Positions 22,258 to 26,397 of a stretch of 26,397 nt of DNA are shown piece after piece. The notes under the pieces are model-generated. The model had not been told where the DNA came from. It saw only the letters and a list, made by a program, of their open reading frames with translations, and made no database searches. Made by a program: the position numbers and the translations under genes. The stretch comes from CAKKQX01 sp046313915 (GTDB lineage: Bacteria > Pseudomonadota > Gammaproteobacteria > Burkholderiales > SG8-41). Within the stretch, counting starts at the first letter, position 1, and the number at the start of each line of letters is the position of its first letter. The stretch is taken from the NCBI GenBank assembly GCA_046313915.1, contig JBKBXX010000037.1:1-26397 (forward strand). Direction: 5' to 3'.

Positions 22258-22287
22258 CGTTCCACTCCAGTTTGCCGTTCGGTTTCC

Positions 22288-23061
22288 GTGCAACGACGCG
22301 ATATTTCCGATAGCCGCCTGCTTCAGTTCGTCGCTGCCGCCATCGCGGCAATCCCGATCTGGTTTTTCGTGCGCCCGTTGCTGCCCGAAATGTGGCGCGC
22401 ACCGGGCAGTCCCGCGCTGTATCTGACGGGGGTTGCCGGAGCCGCGCTGCTGCTGGTGCCGGTCGCCTTCGTGGTTGCCAAGCGCGGCGGGGCAAGCGCC
22501 AACCCGGTCGGCTGGTTCAATGCGCACATCGTCTGTTCGCTCGCCGGCATGGTGCTGGTCGCGATTCACTCCGGCGGTTTCCTGCGGCGTCCGCCGGCAT
22601 TGCTGCTGCTCGCGCTGGCGGCGCTCGCCGTGCTCGGCGTGTGGGCGCGCGTGCGCGGCTCGCGGCGCATGGCGGCGACCTTCGCTTCGAAAGCGCCGGC
22701 GTTCCATCCGCCGGACGCGGCTGCACGCGAACGGCTGCGCCTACTCATCAGCGAGAAACGCGCGCTGCTCGCGCGGCTCGAACCGCGGGCGGACGAAGCC
22801 ACGTTTTCGGTCAACCTGCCGCATTTGCTGCGCAACCCCGCGCTGGCGCTCGCCTATCAAAAGCTCGCGCGTGAGGAAACGGCCCTGCTCGGCACGCGGC
22901 GCGCGGTGCCGCCGGTTCAGGCGTGGTGGCGGCCGCTGCACATGGCGCTCGCGTGGTTGTTCGTGCTGGGCGTGGTGATTCACGTGATCACGGTGACTTT
23001 CTTCGCCGGGTATGTGGCCGACGGCGGAACCATCAGCTGGTGGCATTTGACGGCGTGGTGA
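22288..23061 (+). CDS. integral membrane protein, probable diheme cytochrome b anchor
   Basis: A 257-residue membrane protein with five likely helices (about 11-31, 43-64, 76-96, 102-119, 216-240). Two helices carry His-x13-His: His80/His94 and His218/His232. Two equally spaced His pairs on two helices are what is expected for a pair of bis-His b hemes, as in NarI or SdhC-type electron-transfer anchors. The roughly 95-residue charged loop between helices 4 and 5 is Arg-rich (RERLRLLISEKRALLARLEP) and should face the cytoplasm. The gene starts with GTG and ends 4 nt before the molybdoenzyme gene. I infer that it links that enzyme to the quinone pool. No family name is recognised; the heme count is inferred from spacing only. 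Confidence 0.75.
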   Translation: MQRRDISDSRLLQFVAAAIAAIPIWFFVRPLLPEMWRAPGSPALYLTGVAGAALLLVPVAFVVAKRGGASANPVGWFNAHIVCSLAGMVLVAIHSGGFLRRPPALLLLALAALAVLGVWARVRGSRRMAATFASKAPAFHPPDAAARERLRLLISEKRALLARLEPRADEATFSVNLPHLLRNPALALAYQKLAREETALLGTRRAVPPVQAWWRPLHMALAWLFVLGVVIHVITVTFFAGYVADGGTISWWHLTAW

Positions 23062-23065
23062 GGCA

Positions 23066-26056
23066 ATGACGGCAGCGACTGCAACCCCGAACGCACGTCT
23101 CGCGCTGCTGATCGACCTCGAGCGCTGCACCGGCTGCAAGAGCTGTGAGGCGGCGTGCAAACAGGAGCACCGTCTCGGTCCCGGCGAGTATCGCACCAAG
23201 GTGGTGTGGGCGAGCGCGCTGGAGGAAGCCGGCCTGGCATTCCTGACGCTGACCTGCCAGCATTGCGAGCGCCCGGCGTGTTTGCGCGCGTGCCCGGTGA
23301 ATCCCAAGGCGATCGAAAAGGATGCGGCGACCGGCATCGTGCGCGTCATGGAGTCGCGCTGTACCGGCTGCGGCGAGTGCGTGATCGCGTGTCCCTACAG
23401 TGCGATGGGCTACGACCCGAAAGGCCATCACGCGGTGAAATGTGATTTGTGCGTCGAGCGGCGCGCAGAAGGCGCGGCGACCACGGCGTGCGCGAGCGTG
23501 TGTCCGACGCAGGCCATCCGTTTTGGCAAGCGCTCCGAACTGCTCGTCGATGCTGAAAACTCGGGGCGTGCGCCGCGTGACCACGACCATTTTCTGCTCG
23601 GGCCGGCGACGATTTATCTGGAAAGGCTGACGCCCCGGCAGTCGAGCAGCGCCACTGCGGTGACGCCGGCGCGCGCCCATCCGCGGGAGTCGCGCCGCCC
23701 GTCGTTCATGGATGCGTTGTCCGCGCAAAGCGCGGTACTTGCCGCGCCGCCGGCGTTTCCCTACGGTGAAACGCGCGCCGCCGCCGCACCCGACCGTGTC
23801 GTGCCCGGCGGCTGCAATATCTGCTTCAACTGTTGCAGCGTAAAATTTTACTTTAAAAACAATAAGTTAGTAAAAATCACCGGCAACGACGACGACCCGC
23901 TGCTACAGGGCCGCATCTGTCCCAAGTCGCAGCTCACGCTGCAGATGTACCACAGCGAGCACCGGCTGCTGTATCCGCAGAAGCGCGTCGGCGCGCGCGG
24001 CGAAGGCCGCTTCGAGCGCATTTCGTGGGACCAGGCGCTCGACGAGATCGCCGAAAAACTGAAAAAAGTGCGCAATGACTACGGGCCCGAGGCGCTCGCG
24101 ATGTTCATCGGCACGCGCACCGGCATCCTCGACTATCGCGCGACCACCAAGATGTTCGCGCAATTGTGGGGCACGCCCAACAAGGACGGCACCGATCCGT
24201 TTTGCGCGAGCTCGAAGAACGTCGCATTTGAGATCACGCTGGGCGCGATCGGCAGCGGCAACAGCTATACCGAAACCGATCTGGGTTCCGCCGAGCTCTA
24301 TGTCTACATCGGCGACAACCAGGCCGAAACGCGCCCCGTGTACTTCGGCATGATCAACGACTGGCGCCTCAGAAACGGCGCGAAAATGGTCGTGGTCGAT
24401 CCGCGGCTGACGGCGACCGCGTCCAAGGCCGACCGCTGGCTGCCGATACGTCCCGGCACCGACATGGCGCTGGGCCTGGCGTTGGCGCAGCACATCCTCG
24501 CCAATGACTTGCACGATCAGGCGTTTTGCGCCGAGTGGGTGCTCGGCTTCGAGCCATGGCGCGATTTCATCCTGCAGCGAGGCTACACGCCGGAATGGGC
24601 AGCGCCGATCACCGGCCTCGCCGCGCCGGACATCAGACAACTGGCGGAGGAAATCGCCGCCGCCGACGGTTGCGTGATTTTCGCGAGCCGCGGCATCAAC
24701 CAGCACACCAACGGCACCCAGACCAACCGCGTGCTGATGTTCGTCGCCGCCATCACCGGCAACTGGGGGCGGCGCGGCGGCGCGTTCTTCAACATGAGCG
24801 CGGGCACGCCGATCGCCGCCAAGGTGCCGGCGGAACGCTCGCCCGAAATCAGGCGTCCGCGCGTGAGGCGCAGCCCCGCCGGCTGGACCGAAGCGATGCT
24901 CGACGGCAAGCCGTATCCGATCCGCGCGCTCATCACCTGCAACAATCCGCTCGCGCAGTGGCCGGGACAGGCGCGCGCGCGCGAGGCATTCGCCGCGCTC
25001 GACCTCATGGTGCACATCGAACTCTTCGCCAACGAAACCTCGGCGTATGCGGATTACCTGCTGCCGGCGGCGAGTGGCATCGAAAAAGGCGAGATCGGCC
25101 GTTCCAACGACGACCGCCGCATCGTCTGGATCGACAAGATGATCGAGCCGCCGGGCGAGGCGAAAGCCGACGCCTGGATCTGGATCGAACTCGGCAAGCG
25201 CTTCGGTTTCGACGACGTGCTGAAAGACGAATACAAGGATCCGGCGGTGTTCTGGGACGAGGTGTGCAGCGACAGCGACGGTCTGCGCGGTTGCACCCAG
25301 AAGCGCCTGCATTCGGTGCCGTATCGCTGGGTGCGCCAGCCGGTGGCGAGCGAGGACGCGCCGGAAATCGAAACGCTGTACCTCGAAGGTACCACCGTTG
25401 CCGGCGGTGCGCCCGGCCGGCGTTTTCCGACGCAGTCCGGCAAGCTCGAATTCTGGAGCGGGGAACTCGAAGCCAAATTCAATACGCTGGGGCTCTCAGC
25501 GCTGCCGGAGTTTTACTCGGAGCGCGAGCAACTCGTCGATCTGCCGTACATGGAATTGCAGGACAGCGATGCCGAGGAAGGCGTGATTTCGCCGTTTTGC
25601 TCGCCCGCGACCGGTGCCTCGCGCGCGCGCATCGTGGCGCCGGACGCCAACCATCCCGGCGCGCGACTGCGCGCGCGGGGCTTCGATACCGAGCTCGTCA
25701 CCGGCCGCCCGCCCGCCGCGCATTTCCACAGCTGGACGCATTATTTCTGGCAGGCGCAGGAAATGTGGCCCGATCTTTACTGCCAGATCCATCCCGACAA
25801 AGCGGCGGCGCTCGGCATCGCCGACGGCGAGCGCGTCAGCATCGAATCCGCGCACGGCGCGATCGAAGCCGTGGCGTGGGTGCACGCCGGCATCCGTCCC
25901 ACGGCGGTGTTCGTTCCGATCGGCTGGGGCGAGCGCCAGCCCTACCACCCCTGGCGCTCGGTCAACTTCCTCACCGACAAGACCCAGCGCGACCCGGTCT
26001 CGGACCAGACCAATCTCAAGGTCCTGTTATGCAAGGTGTCGCGCGCGACGGCCTGA
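23066..26056 (+). CDS. fused four-cluster ferredoxin / molybdopterin oxidoreductase (DMSO reductase superfamily)
   Basis: A 996-residue single polypeptide. Residues 1-190 form a DmsB/NrfC-type ferredoxin with 16 Cys in four groups (21-31, 64-76, 99-109, 126-146), enough for four [4Fe-4S] clusters. An Ala/Pro/Arg-rich linker (about 190-245) follows. Residues 248-996 are a complete catalytic subunit: Cys250, 253, 257 and 285 for the FS0 cluster; the predicted Mo-ligand Cys380 in DPFCASSKN; FASRGINQHTNGTQTNRVL; ITGNWGRRGGAFF; and a C-terminal pterin-binding domain (HPDKAAALGIADGERV, PIGWGERQPYHPWR). There is no twin-arginine signal, so it is cytoplasmic. These parts are normally separate subunits. 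GTGAGGC precedes the ATG, 4 nt after the cytochrome-b-like gene. Substrate unknown; cytoplasmic sulfite (SoeA) and phenylacetyl-CoA (PadB) enzymes are comparison candidates. Confidence 0.93.
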   Translation: MTAATATPNARLALLIDLERCTGCKSCEAACKQEHRLGPGEYRTKVVWASALEEAGLAFLTLTCQHCERPACLRACPVNPKAIEKDAATGIVRVMESRCTGCGECVIACPYSAMGYDPKGHHAVKCDLCVERRAEGAATTACASVCPTQAIRFGKRSELLVDAENSGRAPRDHDHFLLGPATIYLERLTPRQSSSATAVTPARAHPRESRRPSFMDALSAQSAVLAAPPAFPYGETRAAAAPDRVVPGGCNICFNCCSVKFYFKNNKLVKITGNDDDPLLQGRICPKSQLTLQMYHSEHRLLYPQKRVGARGEGRFERISWDQALDEIAEKLKKVRNDYGPEALAMFIGTRTGILDYRATTKMFAQLWGTPNKDGTDPFCASSKNVAFEITLGAIGSGNSYTETDLGSAELYVYIGDNQAETRPVYFGMINDWRLRNGAKMVVVDPRLTATASKADRWLPIRPGTDMALGLALAQHILANDLHDQAFCAEWVLGFEPWRDFILQRGYTPEWAAPITGLAAPDIRQLAEEIAAADGCVIFASRGINQHTNGTQTNRVLMFVAAITGNWGRRGGAFFNMSAGTPIAAKVPAERSPEIRRPRVRRSPAGWTEAMLDGKPYPIRALITCNNPLAQWPGQARAREAFAALDLMVHIELFANETSAYADYLLPAASGIEKGEIGRSNDDRRIVWIDKMIEPPGEAKADAWIWIELGKRFGFDDVLKDEYKDPAVFWDEVCSDSDGLRGCTQKRLHSVPYRWVRQPVASEDAPEIETLYLEGTTVAGGAPGRRFPTQSGKLEFWSGELEAKFNTLGLSALPEFYSEREQLVDLPYMELQDSDAEEGVISPFCSPATGASRARIVAPDANHPGARLRARGFDTELVTGRPPAAHFHSWTHYFWQAQEMWPDLYCQIHPDKAAALGIADGERVSIESAHGAIEAVAWVHAGIRPTAVFVPIGWGERQPYHPWRSVNFLTDKTQRDPVSDQTNLKVLLCKVSRATA

Positions 26057-26062
26057 TTGACG

Positions 26063-26068
26063 TACAAT
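26063..26068 (+). promoter_or_regulatory. -10 box of tRNA-Gly promoter
   Basis: TACAAT lies 10 nt before the mature tRNA 5' end, directly after the molybdoenzyme stop. The 17-nt-upstream -35 position falls within coding sequence and is GC-only; a TTGACG at 26057-26062 abuts the -10 and cannot serve as its -35. Assignment is moderate. Confidence 0.4.
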
Positions 26069-26077
26069 TCCGGCATC

Positions 26078-26151
26078 GCGGGTGTAGTTCAATGGTAGAA
26101 CGGCAGCTTCCCAAGCTGCATACGAGGGTTCGATTCCCTTCACCCGCTCCA
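26078..26151 (+). tRNA. glyU: tRNA-Gly, anticodon CCC
   Basis: A 74-nt tRNA including encoded CCA. Acceptor arms GCGGGTG and CACCCGC pair, allowing G-T wobble-free closure. The D-arm GTTC/GAAC encloses the loop AATGGTA, the anticodon stem GCAGC/GCTGC surrounds TTCCCAA with anticodon CCC, and the T-arm AGGG TTCGATT CCCT is canonical. It decodes GGG glycine codons. It closely follows E. coli glyU in the T-arm and acceptor stem. The discriminator is T, as usual for tRNA-Gly. Confidence 0.97.
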
Positions 26152-26188
26152 GAACAAAAAAGCCCGCACAAAGCGGGCTTTTTTGTTC
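26152..26188 (+). terminator. strong intrinsic (bidirectional) terminator of tRNA-Gly
   Basis: A perfect 16-bp stem: left arm GAACAAAAAAGCCCGC (26152-26167), loop ACAAA, right arm GCGGGCTTTTTTGTTC (26173-26188). The GC core is followed by six T on the + strand and likewise on the minus strand, so it should terminate both ways. It begins at the base after the encoded CCA. Confidence 0.93.
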
Positions 26189-26245
26189 CGTAGTGCGATC
26201 GGGATGAGAACCCTCTGGTTCGAAAACGAGCTGCGCGAGTTTCAG

Positions 26246-26261
26246 TGAAGGCCGGCCTTCA
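26246..26261. repeat. perfect 16-bp palindrome in the post-tRNA tail
   Basis: TGAAGGCC followed by its exact reverse complement GGCCTTCA. It could form a cruciform or serve as a dimeric protein site. No gene is near enough to assign a target. Confidence 0.5.
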
Positions 26262-26318
26262 GGTTACGCCGGAACTACAACGAATAGTCCGGTGAACGTC
26301 CGGTTGGACGCTGCCCGC

Positions 26319-26397
26319 TTAAGGAAACTCTGAAAAACCTGCACTTCTCGTCATCCTAATGGTGTTACGGTACGTTGAATAGCCATGAGGACGAGGA
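26319..26397 (+). other. unassigned tail, possible left edge of a mobile element
   Basis: After the tRNA terminator, 26194-26397 holds no gene that I recognise. The part from AAGGAAACTCTGAAAAACC has base composition unlike the flanking genes and looks like a transposon terminus. It continues with an imperfect inverted repeat (26346-26362 against 26383-26397, 20-nt loop) and an ATG at 26384 near the edge that opens a frame out of the window. This is a weak impression. A full transposase would lie outside. Confidence 0.2.

Noticed and set aside
22127..22495. N-terminal extension of the PQQ dehydrogenase to 22495
   Set aside because: The extension overlaps the divergent operon, lacks conservation and would bury the signal peptide that starts at 22126.
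23640..23815. Possible frameshift or misassembly joining two genes at the linker of the molybdoenzyme
   Set aside because: The frame is continuous, both halves are in one phase, there is no stop or internal ribosome site in the linker, and both domains are complete.
24526..26193. 555-residue open frame in another frame of the molybdoenzyme that continues through the tRNA
   Set aside because: Arg-rich shadow reading; its end is just the tRNA-Gly and terminator translated, a well-known type of false protein tail.

Overview
This is a GC-rich chromosomal window from a proteobacterium, most likely a betaproteobacterium (Burkholderiales/Rhodocyclales type). The evidence is the pairing of yicC-gmk-rpoZ-spoT with a divergent rph-rdgB-hemW cluster, two orphan Bug/TctC periplasmic binding proteins, a YncD/PqqU-type TonB receptor and trmB/thiG/thiS neighbours. 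Coding is dense on both strands. I see no CRISPR array, phage gene or rRNA.

Layout. 1-5.4 kb: an organic-acid or acyl-CoA catabolic island on the + strand (CaiB-type CoA-transferase cut by the window edge, AhpD-like carboxymuconolactone decarboxylase, methylmalonyl-CoA epimerase-like VOC protein, Bug binding protein, Ldh_2 dehydrogenase), facing a convergent fumarylacetoacetate-hydrolase-family gene. 5.5-6.2 kb: an orphan MlaC. 6.2-10.2 kb (- strand): housekeeping operon yicC-gmk-rpoZ-spoT, with 7-bp tandem repeat tracts on both sides of yicC. 10.3-13.0 kb (+): rph, rdgB, hemW. 13.2-14.2 kb: a second Bug protein with its own promoter and terminator. 14.3-16.1 kb (-): trmB, thiG, thiS. 16.3-18.1 kb (-): a cheR-type methyltransferase and an M28 peptidase. 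18.2-22.1 kb (-): PQQ/sorbosone-type sugar dehydrogenase, diheme cytochrome c and a PqqU-like TonB receptor. 22.3-26.1 kb (+): a small diheme-b-type membrane protein and a 996-residue molybdopterin oxidoreductase. 26.1 kb to the end: tRNA-Gly(CCC), a strong terminator and an unexplained tail that may be the edge of a mobile element.

How the genes work together. Two modules stand out. First, the gsdh-cytc-pqqU operon looks like a self-contained PQQ module: the receptor would import PQQ, the periplasmic dehydrogenase would use it, and the diheme cytochrome would take the electrons. Second, the divergent + strand operon encodes a molybdoenzyme with its four-cluster ferredoxin subunit fused to the N terminus of the catalytic subunit. 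It sits 4 nt behind a membrane protein with two His-x13-His helices that could bind two b hemes. There is no separate Fe-S gene, no NrfD anchor and no Tat signal. That is a compact, cytoplasm-facing respiratory complex of unknown substrate, and the best candidate here for an under-described system.
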